A DNA stretch of 64,000 bases, from NCBI RefSeq assembly GCF_001506165.1, contig NZ_CP011427.1, positions 1,426,001 through 1,490,000 of the forward strand, written 5' to 3'. Shown in pieces: positions 8,967-17,856 of the stretch. Position 1 is the stretch's first letter, and each line of letters begins with the position of its first letter. Under the pieces are notes generated by a model, which had not been told where the DNA came from, searched no databases, and saw only the letters and a program-made list of their open reading frames with translations. The position numbers were made by a program, and so were the translations under genes. The DNA is from Pantoea vagans. Lineage in GTDB: Bacteria > Pseudomonadota > Gammaproteobacteria > Enterobacterales > Enterobacteriaceae.

Positions 8967-11015
8967 ATGGGTTACCGCGTTGGCGTTGATATTGGCGGAT
9001 CGTTTACCGATTTCGCCGTGCTGGATGAACAGACCAATCAGATTCATACCTTAAAAGTGCTGTCGCGTCCGGATCAGCCGGGCAGTGAAATTCTGACCGG
9101 ACTGGCACAGTTGCAGCAGCGAGACGGGATTGAACCGCAGCACATTGATTACTTCACCCACGGCACCACCGTGGGTATCAACGCGGTGATCCAGCGTCGC
9201 GGTGTGCGGCTGGCGCTGTTCGCCACCGACGGTTTCTGCGACGTGCTGGAGCTGGCGCGCCTGAAGATCCCGCATATCCATGATCTCTTCTCACGCCGTC
9301 CCGCGCCATTGATTTCCCGCGATCGGGTGTTTGCGATTAAAGAGCGCACCGACCGCCACGGCAATGTCATGCAGCAGGTGGATCGCAATAGCGTGTTGGC
9401 GGCAATTGAAAAAGCTCGCGCGTCAGGTTGTCAGGGGATTGTGGTGTCGTTGCTGCACAGCTACCGCAACCGGCACAACGAAGCGGCGGTGAAAGCCATT
9501 ATCGATGAGGTGGCACCCGAACTGCTCACCTCCTGTTCGGCCGATATCTGGCCGATTATTCGCGAATACGAGCGCACTATTACCGCCACCATCAACGCCT
9601 ATGTGCAACCGATGGTAATTCACTACCTGGAATCATTTGAACGCGCACTGCACACCATGGGCGTGCAGCCAGCCCCGCGCATCACCAAATCCAACGGTGG
9701 CGTGATGGGGGTTGAGCAGGCCAAAAGCGAGTGCGTACAGATGGTGCTCTCCGGCACGGCATCGGGAGTGATCGGGGCCAGCTTCCTCGCCAGCGCATGC
9801 GGTTTCGACAAGATCCTCAGCCTTGATATCGGTGGGACCAGTGCCGATGTGGCGGTGATCATTGATGGGCAAGTGGCTCAGGGCAACGGGGAAATCATCG
9901 GTGATTTTCCAATTTATATTCCGTCAGTGGCCGTAACCTCGGTTGGGCAGGGTGGCGGATCGCTGGCGTGGATCGATAAGCAAGGCGTGCTGCAGATGGG
10001 GCCAGATAGCGCCGGATCGCTGCCGGGTCCGGTGTGTTTCCAACGCGGTGGCACGCAACCCACCGCCACCGATGCCTTTGCGGCTTGCGGCATGATCGGC
10101 CACGGCGATCTCGGTTACAACGCGGTGAAAGTGGATGTCGCCGCCGCACGTGCCGCATGGCAACCGCTGGCGGACCAACTGGGCATCACGGTGGAAGAGA
10201 CGGCGGAAACCGCCATCGAACTGGCGATCTCCAGTATGTACGGTGACACCAGCGGGCTGTTGTCACGTTTTGGGCTAGACCCACGTGAGTTCTGGTTCCT
10301 CGCCTTTGGCGGTGCAGGGCCGATGATGGGCTGCTTCCTCGCGCGTGAACTGAACATGAAAGGGGTGATTGTGCCACCGACGCCGGGCGTGCTGTCAGCC
10401 TTGGGTGGGCTGGTGGCTGATATCCGCAATGACTTTATCCGCACGCTGTACAGCGATCTGGACAACGTACTGGCAGATCGTCTGGCTACCGAAGCGGAGG
10501 CACTGAGCCAACGTGCACGTGACTGGCTGACCGAACAGCACGGTGCCCAAATGCACTTTACGCTGCAGTACAGCGCCGACATGCGCTATCGCGGCCAGTC
10601 GTTTGAAATTGAAGTGGCACTGGAACCGCAATGGCTGGCTCAGGCCGATAAGGTTGCACTGCATCAGGCGTTTGATCGCCAGCATCATCAGCTGTTTGGC
10701 CATTTTGATGCCAAAGCGCCTGTTCAGATCATCAACCTGCGTTTAGTGATTGCCTCGCCCACGCCGAAACCTGAGTTGATTAGGTTACCCGCAGCGGAAG
10801 CCCCGGTTGAGGTGGTGAAATACGTTCCGGCCTGGATTGATGGCGCGTCGCATCAGGTGGCTGTTATCGCCCGTAGCACGCTGCGTGCCGGGCATCAGCT
10901 GACGGGTCCGGTGATTATTGCGCAAGACGACTGCACTACCTGCGTACCACCACAGATGCAGGTGGACGTGGATACCTTTGGCAACCTGCTGATCACCCCA
11001 GTGGAGGCGAACTGA
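8967..11015 (+). CDS. Hydantoinase/oxoprolinase subunit A (HyuA family)
   Basis: 682 aa. The N-terminus GVDIGGSFTDFAVLD is an ATPase-type phosphate loop (Hydant_A_N). It is followed by THGTTVGINAVIQRRG, then a second phosphate loop LSLDIGGTSADVAVI (about residue 290), and FGGAGPMMGCFLARELN. This is the ASKHA fold of N-methylhydantoinase A, 5-oxoprolinase and acetone carboxylase subunits. The partner HyuB starts one base after the stop. With HyuB it should perform ATP-dependent opening of a cyclic amide such as a hydantoin or 5-oxoproline, giving an amino acid derivative. Substrate assignment from sequence alone is unreliable in this family. Confidence 0.9.
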   Translation: MGYRVGVDIGGSFTDFAVLDEQTNQIHTLKVLSRPDQPGSEILTGLAQLQQRDGIEPQHIDYFTHGTTVGINAVIQRRGVRLALFATDGFCDVLELARLKIPHIHDLFSRRPAPLISRDRVFAIKERTDRHGNVMQQVDRNSVLAAIEKARASGCQGIVVSLLHSYRNRHNEAAVKAIIDEVAPELLTSCSADIWPIIREYERTITATINAYVQPMVIHYLESFERALHTMGVQPAPRITKSNGGVMGVEQAKSECVQMVLSGTASGVIGASFLASACGFDKILSLDIGGTSADVAVIIDGQVAQGNGEIIGDFPIYIPSVAVTSVGQGGGSLAWIDKQGVLQMGPDSAGSLPGPVCFQRGGTQPTATDAFAACGMIGHGDLGYNAVKVDVAAARAAWQPLADQLGITVEETAETAIELAISSMYGDTSGLLSRFGLDPREFWFLAFGGAGPMMGCFLARELNMKGVIVPPTPGVLSALGGLVADIRNDFIRTLYSDLDNVLADRLATEAEALSQRARDWLTEQHGAQMHFTLQYSADMRYRGQSFEIEVALEPQWLAQADKVALHQAFDRQHHQLFGHFDAKAPVQIINLRLVIASPTPKPELIRLPAAEAPVEVVKYVPAWIDGASHQVAVIARSTLRAGHQLTGPVIIAQDDCTTCVPPQMQVDVDTFGNLLITPVEAN

Positions 11016-11016
11016 T

Positions 11017-12981
11017 ATGGCTATTGATGGACGTAATCTGCAAATCCTGGCGAACTACTGTGCCGCCGCCGCGGATGCCATGGCCTTCACGCTAATGCGC
11101 ACGGCACACTCCACCTTCGTGAAAGAAACTGAAGATTTTTCCTGTCAAATCGTCAGCCGTGACGGTCTGGCTTTTGCGTCTCCGCGCAGCTTTGGCGCGC
11201 CCTGGTACAGTGGCATCGATTACGGCCCGGTGCTGGCGTTGATCGACAGTTATGACGAGGGCGATATCTGCATCACCAATGATTCCTACGCGGGCAACGT
11301 GGCGACTCACACGCCTGATATTCACATCTGGAAACCGGTGTTCCATCAGGGGGAGATTGTCTGTTTTGTGGTGGGGCATATCCATAACACTGACGTGGGC
11401 GGTGCCGTACCGGCTTCCCTGTCGCGCTCCTTGACCGACATCGCGCAGGAAGGGATTCGCATTCCGCCGCTGAAGATGGTGCGCAACGGCGAAATGAATG
11501 ACGAAGTGGCGCGCATTATGCGGCTCAACGTGCGCGCGCCGGATCAAAACTGGGGCGATTTCAAAGCGCAGATTGCTTCGGTGAACGTCGGCGAGCGCAA
11601 GATCCATGACATCATCGCGCGTTTTGGCATTGAGGATTTCCGCCAGGGGATTGCAGGTATTTTGGATTATGCGGAAGCGCAGGCGCGCAGCATCATCGCC
11701 ACCATTCCCGACGGGGAATACTTCTATGCGGACTTTGCCGATGAAGATGGCGAGGGTGGCTTCCCCTGTCGCGTGGCGATCACCCTACGCATCACCGGTG
11801 ACACGCTGGAGCTGGATTACACCGGCAGCGATCCCCAGCTGACATCATCACTGAATATGCCAACCGGTGGACGCGAGCGCCATCCTCTGGCGCTGGTGGG
11901 GGTGACTTACGTGCTTTCAACGCTGGATCGCCAGTTACTGCTTAATGCGGGTACGTTACGGCCGACGCGCGCCATTCTGCCGCCGGGGACGGTGATGAAC
12001 TGCGAGGCACCTGCTGCAGTGGGGATGCGCTCGCTGACCTGCGCGTTATCGCAGATTGCAACCATTGGGGTGTTCTCGCAGGCGCTGCCGGATCGCCTTC
12101 CGGCTAACTCTCCGGGCGGTAACTCAATCATGAACATTCGCACCAGCGACAGTTTGAATCGCAGCGTGGTGGCATCGCTCGGCCCGGTGGGTGGTGGAGC
12201 GGGCGGCACGCCGCGTCACGATGGTCCAGACGGATCTGGCGGACTGTCCGCTTTCCTGAAAAACACGCCGATTGAGATCAATGAGGCAGAAGTGCCGATT
12301 CATTTTCATCGCTATGGTCTGGCGGCAGACAGCGCCGGTGCGGGGCGTTATCGCGGCGGTCTGGCGACAGAGATGGCGTTCGAAGTGTTCGCACCGAATA
12401 CCACGGTCACGGCGCGTAACCGCAATCGATCGGTGTTTGCTTCGGCCGGGGTGCTGGGCGGCGAGTCGGGCGCACTGTCGCACTTCCGCACGTTGCGGAA
12501 CGGGCAAGCCATCGAACACGGTAATACCGATGTGATCCGCTGCCAGCCGGGCGATATCGTCGAGGTGCGCGGGCCTGGTGCAGGGGGCTACGGGTTGCCA
12601 GCAGAGCGTGACGCTGTGGCGGTGCTGCAAGATGTGCGCTGTGGATTTGTCTCTGCGCAGGTTGCACGAGACAGTTACGGGGTAGCGATGGCGGCGGGCG
12701 AAATTGATCAGGTAACCACTGCACGCTTGCGCGCCGAGATGCGGGTGAATGTTTCTCAGCACTTCGACCACGGTCCGGCACGGACGGCCTTTGAACAGGT
12801 TTGGACCCTGGCGCGCTATCAGTTGCTCACGGCGTTTCTGGCATCAGCGCCAATAACCTGGCGGCATTTCCTGAAACAGCAGGTGTTTGAAGCCGTTGCG
12901 TTGGATGCCGGGCGGCCGATGCCCGAGATTTTTAGTGAACTGCAGCAGCGCTATCCCGCCATGATGCCCGCTTCGCACTAA
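11017..12981 (+). CDS. Hydantoinase/oxoprolinase subunit B (HyuB family)
   Basis: 654 aa, full length for Hydantoinase_B. Recognisable blocks are ANYCAAAADAMAFTLMRTAHSTFVKETEDFSC at the N-terminus, DICITNDSYAGNVATHTPDIHIW, FVVGHIHNTDVGG, and the glycine-rich GPGAGGYGLPAERD near the C-terminus. It is the catalytic partner of HyuA. Start ATG is one base after the hyuA stop, so the two are certainly co-transcribed. A 9-bp-stem hairpin at 13025 may end the transcript. Function depends on the A subunit; N-methylhydantoinase, 5-oxoprolinase or an acetone-carboxylase-like activity cannot be told apart here. Confidence 0.9.
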   Translation: MAIDGRNLQILANYCAAAADAMAFTLMRTAHSTFVKETEDFSCQIVSRDGLAFASPRSFGAPWYSGIDYGPVLALIDSYDEGDICITNDSYAGNVATHTPDIHIWKPVFHQGEIVCFVVGHIHNTDVGGAVPASLSRSLTDIAQEGIRIPPLKMVRNGEMNDEVARIMRLNVRAPDQNWGDFKAQIASVNVGERKIHDIIARFGIEDFRQGIAGILDYAEAQARSIIATIPDGEYFYADFADEDGEGGFPCRVAITLRITGDTLELDYTGSDPQLTSSLNMPTGGRERHPLALVGVTYVLSTLDRQLLLNAGTLRPTRAILPPGTVMNCEAPAAVGMRSLTCALSQIATIGVFSQALPDRLPANSPGGNSIMNIRTSDSLNRSVVASLGPVGGGAGGTPRHDGPDGSGGLSAFLKNTPIEINEAEVPIHFHRYGLAADSAGAGRYRGGLATEMAFEVFAPNTTVTARNRNRSVFASAGVLGGESGALSHFRTLRNGQAIEHGNTDVIRCQPGDIVEVRGPGAGGYGLPAERDAVAVLQDVRCGFVSAQVARDSYGVAMAAGEIDQVTTARLRAEMRVNVSQHFDHGPARTAFEQVWTLARYQLLTAFLASAPITWRHFLKQQVFEAVALDAGRPMPEIFSELQQRYPAMMPASH

Positions 12982-13024
12982 GCGCTAATCTCAGCGGCGC
13001 GGCTTTGCCATAGTTATTGACCTT

Positions 13025-13046
13025 GCCCGATGACGGTTCATCGGGC
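13025..13046 (+). terminator. Stem-loop after the HyuB gene
   Basis: Perfect 9-bp inverted repeat GCCCGATGA-CGGT-TCATCGGGC with only a weak T-rich tail (GCCTTTAAG). It may end or attenuate the hyuAB transcript before the SDR gene, which then reads from 13067. Confidence 0.55.
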
Positions 13047-13066
13047 GCCTTTAAGGGGATTTCATA

Positions 13067-13909
13067 ATGGCTTCAGCAAACACACCGGTTTGGTTTATTT
13101 CGGGGTGCTCCACCGGCTTTGGTCGTGAACTGGCACAGCAAACCATTGCGCGGGGTTTTAATACCGTGGTGACCGCACGCGACCTCAGCAAGGTGCAGGA
13201 TCTGGTTGCGGGCCACCAGAACGCGTTGGCGGTAGAGCTGGATGTAACCGATCAGAGCAGCATTCATCGCGCTGTCCACGCCGCACAGGAGAAGTTCGGC
13301 AGCATCGATGTGCTGGTGAACAATGCCGGTTATGGTTATCAAAGTTCGGTGGAAGAGGGCGATGAAAACGAAATTCGTGCGCAATTTGATGCCAACGTGT
13401 TTGGCCTGTTCGCCCTAACCCGTGCGGTACTGCCAGGGATGCGCAAGCAGCGTCGTGGGCATGTGATTAACATCACCTCTGTGGCCGGTTTTATTGGCTT
13501 TGCCAGCTCGGGTTACTACTCTGCCAGCAAGCACGCGGTTGAAGGCTGGTCTGATTCGCTGGCGCTGGAAACCGCGCCTTTAGGCATTCATGTGACCTGT
13601 GTTGAACCGGGTCCGTTCCGCACCGACTGGGCGGGACGTTCGTTGCATCAGACCCCCAGTACCTTGCCAGAATACGCCGATACCGCTGCCGCACGTATGA
13701 AAGCCACCTCCGCCTACAGTGGCACGCAAGCGGGCGACCCCGCACGCGCCGCGACCGCGATGATTGCCATCACGGAACATGACAACCCTCCCCGCCATCT
13801 GGTGATGGGCGCATGGGGTTATGATGCGGTGACGAACAAACTGAAAGAGCGTCTGGCACAGATTGAGGCATGGAAACAGGCGTCGTTAGACACGGATTTC
13901 CCGTCATAA
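13067..13909 (+). CDS. Short-chain dehydrogenase/reductase (classical SDR)
   Basis: 280 aa. Cofactor loop SGCSTGFGRELAQQ (TGxxxGxG-like), NNAGYG at about residues 85-90, the catalytic ITSVAG serine and the YSASKHAVEGWSDSLALE Tyr-x3-Lys pair, then VEPGPFRTDW. This is a classical NAD(P)H-dependent oxidoreductase acting on a carbonyl/alcohol. The sequence resembles the large uncharacterised SDR group often annotated as oxidoreductase near regulators. It stands alone between a hairpin and the structured repeat at 13955, so its link to the hyu genes is uncertain. Confidence 0.86.
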   Translation: MASANTPVWFISGCSTGFGRELAQQTIARGFNTVVTARDLSKVQDLVAGHQNALAVELDVTDQSSIHRAVHAAQEKFGSIDVLVNNAGYGYQSSVEEGDENEIRAQFDANVFGLFALTRAVLPGMRKQRRGHVINITSVAGFIGFASSGYYSASKHAVEGWSDSLALETAPLGIHVTCVEPGPFRTDWAGRSLHQTPSTLPEYADTAAARMKATSAYSGTQAGDPARAATAMIAITEHDNPPRHLVMGAWGYDAVTNKLKERLAQIEAWKQASLDTDFPS

Positions 13910-13954
13910 TTTTATAGTAATGCTAGACAGTTCAGCGCTGATGATAACGCCGTC

Positions 13955-14140
13955 TGGGGCCGCACCGGGGCTGGCGGTCCTCGCGCCGCTTCGCGGTGCC
14001 TTCACTTCACTCGTCTGCCTTACGGACCGGTGCCGATGGAACATCCATGTTCCAGCGCCACCTTTCGCCCGCGTCCTGCGGGCTCTCCTGGCATACTCAC
14101 TCCGTTCAGCGCTGCGGATGCCAGCCCCGGAGCGGCCCCA
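13955..14140. repeat. 186-bp structured inverted-repeat element
   Basis: 21-bp arms at 13955-13975 and 14120-14140 are reverse complements with one mismatch (TGGGGCCGC...GGGGCTGGC). Inside are three short hairpins: CCGC-TTC-GCGG (13986-13996), GGAACAT-CC-ATGTTCC (14038-14053) and CCCGC-GTCCT-GCGGG (14068-14082). There is also a GGTCC/GGACC pair. The 307-bp gap between the SDR and the GGDEF-EAL gene otherwise holds no supportable gene. It could be a non-autonomous repeat element or a structured RNA. Confidence 0.7.
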
Positions 14141-14216
14141 GCCTGCTCATTAGCTTCAGTGCGTGTTGTCAGTAAGGGCTCATTTCCTGAGGCCATGACG
14201 TCCTCTGCTGAATGGA

Positions 14217-16382
14217 CTACACCATCTTCTCAATCTCTTCGTACGGCACTGCCTGGCTGAATAAATACCCCTGCAATTGATTGCAGCCAGCGTCGGCGAG
14301 GGCGTTTTTCTGGCCTTCGGTCTCGACGCCTTCGGCGGTGACGGTTAAACCCATGGCGTGTCCGAGCCGCACCACCGATTCGATAATCGCGGTCGAGTTT
14401 TGCGCGACACCCAATGATTGGGTGAACGAACGGTCGATCTTGATTTTATCCACCGGGAAAGTGCTGAGGTAATTCAGGCTGGAGTAGCCAGTGCCGAAAT
14501 CATCCAGCGCGATGCGGAAACCGGCTTCGCGCAGCGCAATGATATTGTTACGCGCTTCGTGTTCATCTTCGATTAACACGCCTTCGGTGATCTCCAGCTC
14601 CATATGCTGCGGGTTGGCGCCTTCTTCGCGCACAATCTCAATAATCCGTTCAACAAAGCCGCTGGCGCGGAACTGCACCGGTGAGACATTCACTGCCACT
14701 ATCACCTGCGGCAGCTTTAACGAGGTTTTGCAGGCTTCGCGTAACACCCATTCACCGAGCGGGATAATCATCCCGGTCTCTTCAGCGATGGCGATAAAAT
14801 CACCTGGCGAGACGTCACCGCGAACGGGGTGGTGCCAGCGCAGCAGGGCTTCCAGGCCGACCACGCGCTGCCCACTGATCTCCATCAACGGCTGATACCA
14901 CACGCGCAGCCCAGCGAAATTGACCAACGCATGACGTAAGTCTGTCGCCATCTGCTGACGGGTGCGCAACGATTCGTCCATCACTTTCTCAAATTGACGA
15001 TACTGGCCGCGTCCGCTGTTTTTAGCTTCATACAGCGCGATATCCGCTTTGCGCATCAACTCCAGACGATCAATGCCATCTTTGGGTGCTAATGCCAGCC
15101 CAATACTCACGCCCACCCAACCCTCACTGCCTTGCAGATCATAGGGTTCACTAAGCTCGCTGATAATACGTTTTGCCAGCGCCTGCACCTGACCAATGTT
15201 ATCGACGTCCGGCATGATAATGATGAACTCATCGCCGCCAATGCGTCCGACAGTATCACTGGCTCGCAGAATGTGGGTCAGACGTCGTGCAACCTCTATG
15301 ATTAGCTCATCGCCGGCATGATGGCCGTAGGTATCGTTGATGTTTTTGAAACGGTCGAGATCGAGCAGCAGCAACGCCACCCGCTGATCGTGTCGCGCGG
15401 ATGCGGCCAGCGCCTGGGTTAAACGATCTTCCACCAAGGCGCGATTGGGCAGACCGGTCAGCACGTCATGAAATGCCAGATGCTGTGCCTGGGCTTCGCT
15501 GGCACCCAGTTTCAACAGCGACTGTGACAGGTTCAGCGATGACGTCCAGATACGCCGCACCATAAAAAGGCAGAGCAAGGTAATCAGAATCACGGACAGC
15601 AAGGTAGAAGGCCCCAACATCCGCAACATTTGTGCGCCCGGCTTATCAGGCTGCCAGGTGAGGTAGCCCACGGCATCACCCTGTTGGGAATTGAGTTGGT
15701 AAAGTGCATCGGTGCCTTTCTGCGGCGTACCGTCGCTAAAGTGTAACTGCTGTAACTGACTGCGATCGGCCAGATTACGCAGATAGCCGTCATCGAGGAA
15801 TTTAATGCTCACCAGCCGATAGCGACCCGCCTCCCGCGTGCTACTGATATCTCCCACCGCCAGTGCGGCCGCACGCGGACCAATACGGACAAAGTCGGCG
15901 CGATCGCTGGGTCCCGCCACTTCATCGCTGCTCACTACCAGTGGGCTACGCAGCATCTCCAGCAGGTAATGGCCGATGCTGTCGGCGGATACACGCTGGC
16001 CGTTGCGCCACACTGCCAGCGGTTGATTATCCCGATCCAATAGCAGAATCAGTTGATGATCGAACATATCGTATAGCCAGCCGCCGATATTTTGATCCAG
16101 CCAGCTTTGGTCAGGTGTGCCTGAAGCCAGCTGATTCGCCAGCGGCGACCAGCGCGTCAGGCTGCGCAGCTGGCGCAGGTGTTCGCTCAGACTTTGGGCA
16201 AACGACGCCTCAATCATTCGCTGCTGCTGCGAGCGCGCTTGATCGTTGGTCAAAGAGGTGCCCCAAAACAGGCCAACACCTGCTCCGGCAAAGGTTAAAA
16301 CTAAAATCGCCACTAAAGGCAAAATCACTTCCCGAACAAAATTGCGGCGAAAACCGTCGGAAAGTTTTATTGTGTTAATCAT
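14217..16382 (-). CDS. Membrane-bound GGDEF-EAL cyclic-di-GMP protein
   Basis: 721 aa from the ATG at 16382; an in-frame GTG at 16412 would add ten residues. TM1 is at about residues 15-37, a periplasmic CHASE4-like sensor domain spans about 40-255, TM2 is LLSVILITLLCLFMVRRIW, then come GGDEF and EAL domains. The cyclase motif GGDEF is intact and has an RASD inhibitory site five residues before it. The phosphodiesterase domain keeps EALLRWHHP and DDFGTGYSSLNYL. Both activities are therefore possible on sequence; family members frequently act mainly as c-di-GMP phosphodiesterases. It is monocistronic, divergent from phnF, with no clear Shine-Dalgarno at either start. Confidence 0.92.
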   Translation of the reverse strand: MINTIKLSDGFRRNFVREVILPLVAILVLTFAGAGVGLFWGTSLTNDQARSQQQRMIEASFAQSLSEHLRQLRSLTRWSPLANQLASGTPDQSWLDQNIGGWLYDMFDHQLILLLDRDNQPLAVWRNGQRVSADSIGHYLLEMLRSPLVVSSDEVAGPSDRADFVRIGPRAAALAVGDISSTREAGRYRLVSIKFLDDGYLRNLADRSQLQQLHFSDGTPQKGTDALYQLNSQQGDAVGYLTWQPDKPGAQMLRMLGPSTLLSVILITLLCLFMVRRIWTSSLNLSQSLLKLGASEAQAQHLAFHDVLTGLPNRALVEDRLTQALAASARHDQRVALLLLDLDRFKNINDTYGHHAGDELIIEVARRLTHILRASDTVGRIGGDEFIIIMPDVDNIGQVQALAKRIISELSEPYDLQGSEGWVGVSIGLALAPKDGIDRLELMRKADIALYEAKNSGRGQYRQFEKVMDESLRTRQQMATDLRHALVNFAGLRVWYQPLMEISGQRVVGLEALLRWHHPVRGDVSPGDFIAIAEETGMIIPLGEWVLREACKTSLKLPQVIVAVNVSPVQFRASGFVERIIEIVREEGANPQHMELEITEGVLIEDEHEARNNIIALREAGFRIALDDFGTGYSSLNYLSTFPVDKIKIDRSFTQSLGVAQNSTAIIESVVRLGHAMGLTVTAEGVETEGQKNALADAGCNQLQGYLFSQAVPYEEIEKMV

Positions 16383-16583
16383 TTCAGGGTTCGCGTAACA
16401 AGGAGGGGTCACTTAATAAGTTAGCAGAGTTTCTGCAAGCTGCATCCTGTAAGGCTATAGATAAATGAGTGAAAATAAGTGAAATTTTTTTGATGACTGT
16501 CACAAAGGCAACAGTTAAAAATATTTTATTGAAACGCCAGCCGTTTCGCTTCAATTCTTCTGTCCTAATTCAAATTCATCCTC

Positions 16584-16612
16584 GCGTCATTGAGCCGTCA
16601 CGGCGTTGTCAT
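16584..16612 (+). promoter_or_regulatory. Candidate Pho box upstream of phnF
   Basis: Three 7-mers spaced exactly 11 bp apart, GCGTCAT, CCGTCAC and TTGTCAT (with 4-bp linkers TGAG and GGCG), fit the PhoB direct-repeat pattern CTGTCAT-N4-CTGTCAT. TGTAGT at 16626-16631 is a plausible -10. This lies in the 311-bp divergent gap between the GGDEF-EAL gene and phnF. The remainder of the gap is AT-rich with no gene. Phosphate-starvation control of C-P lyase is the known pattern in E. coli. Confidence 0.65.
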
Positions 16613-16693
16613 CTGGCTCGCGCACTGTAGTCGCCATCCCGCAGCAACCTTCGCTGCGTTCCTCAACCTGAAGCGAATGAGGTATTGAGCGTG

Positions 16694-17410
16694 ATGGAGA
16701 TATCCAGACATCCGACCACTGTATATCAGGCGGTCGCCGCCCAACTGGAGCAGGCACTGCAAGAGCGTTATCGCTGCGGTGACTATCTGCCTTCCGAACA
16801 ACAGCTGGCCGATCACTACGAAGTTAACCGCCACACACTGCGTCGTGCGGTGGATGAACTGGTCAATAAGGGGCTGCTGCAGCGTCGCCACGGTGTCGGC
16901 ATATTGGTGCTGATGCGCCCTTACGATTACCCACTGCATGCGCAGGCGCGTTTCAGCCAGAACCTGTTAGAGCAGGGCAGTCATCCCACCAGTGAACGCT
17001 TGTTAGCAGTGCTGCGCCCGGCCAGCAGCGATGTGGCCAGCGCATTGGCCATCAATGAAGGCGACAACGTGATTCACCTGCGCACCCTGCGCCGTGTCAA
17101 TGGCGTGCCGGTGTGTGTGATTAACCACTTTCTGCCTGAATTAAGCTGGTGGCCGACGTTACAACAGTTTCAGAGCGGCTCATTGCACGACTATATGCAG
17201 CAGCATCTGGGCCTGGATTTAACCCGTTCGCAAACCCGTATCAGTACCCGTCGCGCACAGGCGAAAGAGTGTAAACAGCTGGAGATTGCGCTGCAGTCAC
17301 CGCTGTTGTGTGTGCGCACCCTGAATAAACACCGTGACGGTCAGGTAGCGGAATACTCCGTCAGCCTGACGCGTGGCGACATGATTGAACTCACCCTGGA
17401 GCATGAATGA
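16694..17410 (+). CDS. phnF: PhnF, GntR/HutC-family regulator of phosphonate genes
   Basis: 238 aa from the ATG at 16694, whose MEISRHP aligns with MHLSTHP of E. coli PhnF; GTG at 16691 has the better-placed AGG. The N-terminal winged helix includes CGDYLPSEQQLADHYEVNRHTLRRAVDELVNKGLLQRRHGVG. The C-terminal UTRA domain contains FSQNLLEQGSHPTSE and the conserved RAQAKECKQLEI. PhnF binds DNA in response to a phosphonate or phosphate ester and is thought to repress or tune the C-P lyase operon. The stop overlaps phnG (ATGA), so it is first in the phnF-P operon. Confidence 0.95.
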   Translation: MEISRHPTTVYQAVAAQLEQALQERYRCGDYLPSEQQLADHYEVNRHTLRRAVDELVNKGLLQRRHGVGILVLMRPYDYPLHAQARFSQNLLEQGSHPTSERLLAVLRPASSDVASALAINEGDNVIHLRTLRRVNGVPVCVINHFLPELSWWPTLQQFQSGSLHDYMQQHLGLDLTRSQTRISTRRAQAKECKQLEIALQSPLLCVRTLNKHRDGQVAEYSVSLTRGDMIELTLEHE

Positions 17411-17856
17411 AACAGCAAACCGCCCGCCAGCATTGGCTTGCGGTGCTGGCGCACAGTGACGCCAACACCCTGAATGCCCACTGGCAATCGCTGCACCTCA
17501 ATAGTGATTTCGAGTCTGTGCGTCCGGCTGAAACCGGATTGACTCGCCTGCAAGCGCGCATGGGGGGAAGCGGTAAACGCTTCGTGATGGGCGATGCCAC
17601 CGTCACGCGTGCAGTGGTGAAACTGCACGATGGCACGCTGGGTTTTAGTTATGTGCTGGGACGCGATAAAGCGCACGCCGAACGTTGTGCGTTGATCGAC
17701 GCGCTGCTGCAACAGCCAGAAACCCACGCGCTGTTGCAGGAAAAATTAATTGCCCCGCTGGCGGCACTGCGAGAAGAGCAGCGTCAGCTGCGCGCGCGTG
17801 AAATCGCCAGCTCTAAAGTGGATTTCTTTACGCTGGTTCGCGGAGATAACTCATGA
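17407..17856 (+). CDS. phnG: PhnG, C-P lyase core subunit
   Basis: 149 aa, typical for PhnG. Recognised from the opening RQHWLAVLAHSD, the GGSGKRFVMGDATVTRAVVKL segment and LGRDKAHAERCALIDALLQQP. PhnG is part of the PhnG2H2I2J2 core; with PhnI, PhnH and PhnL it helps attach ATP's adenine-free triphosphate ribose to the phosphonate (5-triphosphoribosyl-1-phosphonate formation). It overlaps phnF and phnH by four bases each (ATGA), ensuring coupled translation. It acts in the cytosol. Confidence 0.96.
   Translation: MKQQTARQHWLAVLAHSDANTLNAHWQSLHLNSDFESVRPAETGLTRLQARMGGSGKRFVMGDATVTRAVVKLHDGTLGFSYVLGRDKAHAERCALIDALLQQPETHALLQEKLIAPLAALREEQRQLRAREIASSKVDFFTLVRGDNS

Noticed and set aside
12124..12771. 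215-aa open frame on the - strand
   Set aside because: Shadow of the HyuB gene, Arg/His-rich as expected of antisense translation in G+C-rich DNA.
13920..14260. Two overlapping + strand frames of 76-77 aa
   Set aside because: They run through the structured inverted-repeat element; no ribosome site and no recognisable domain.
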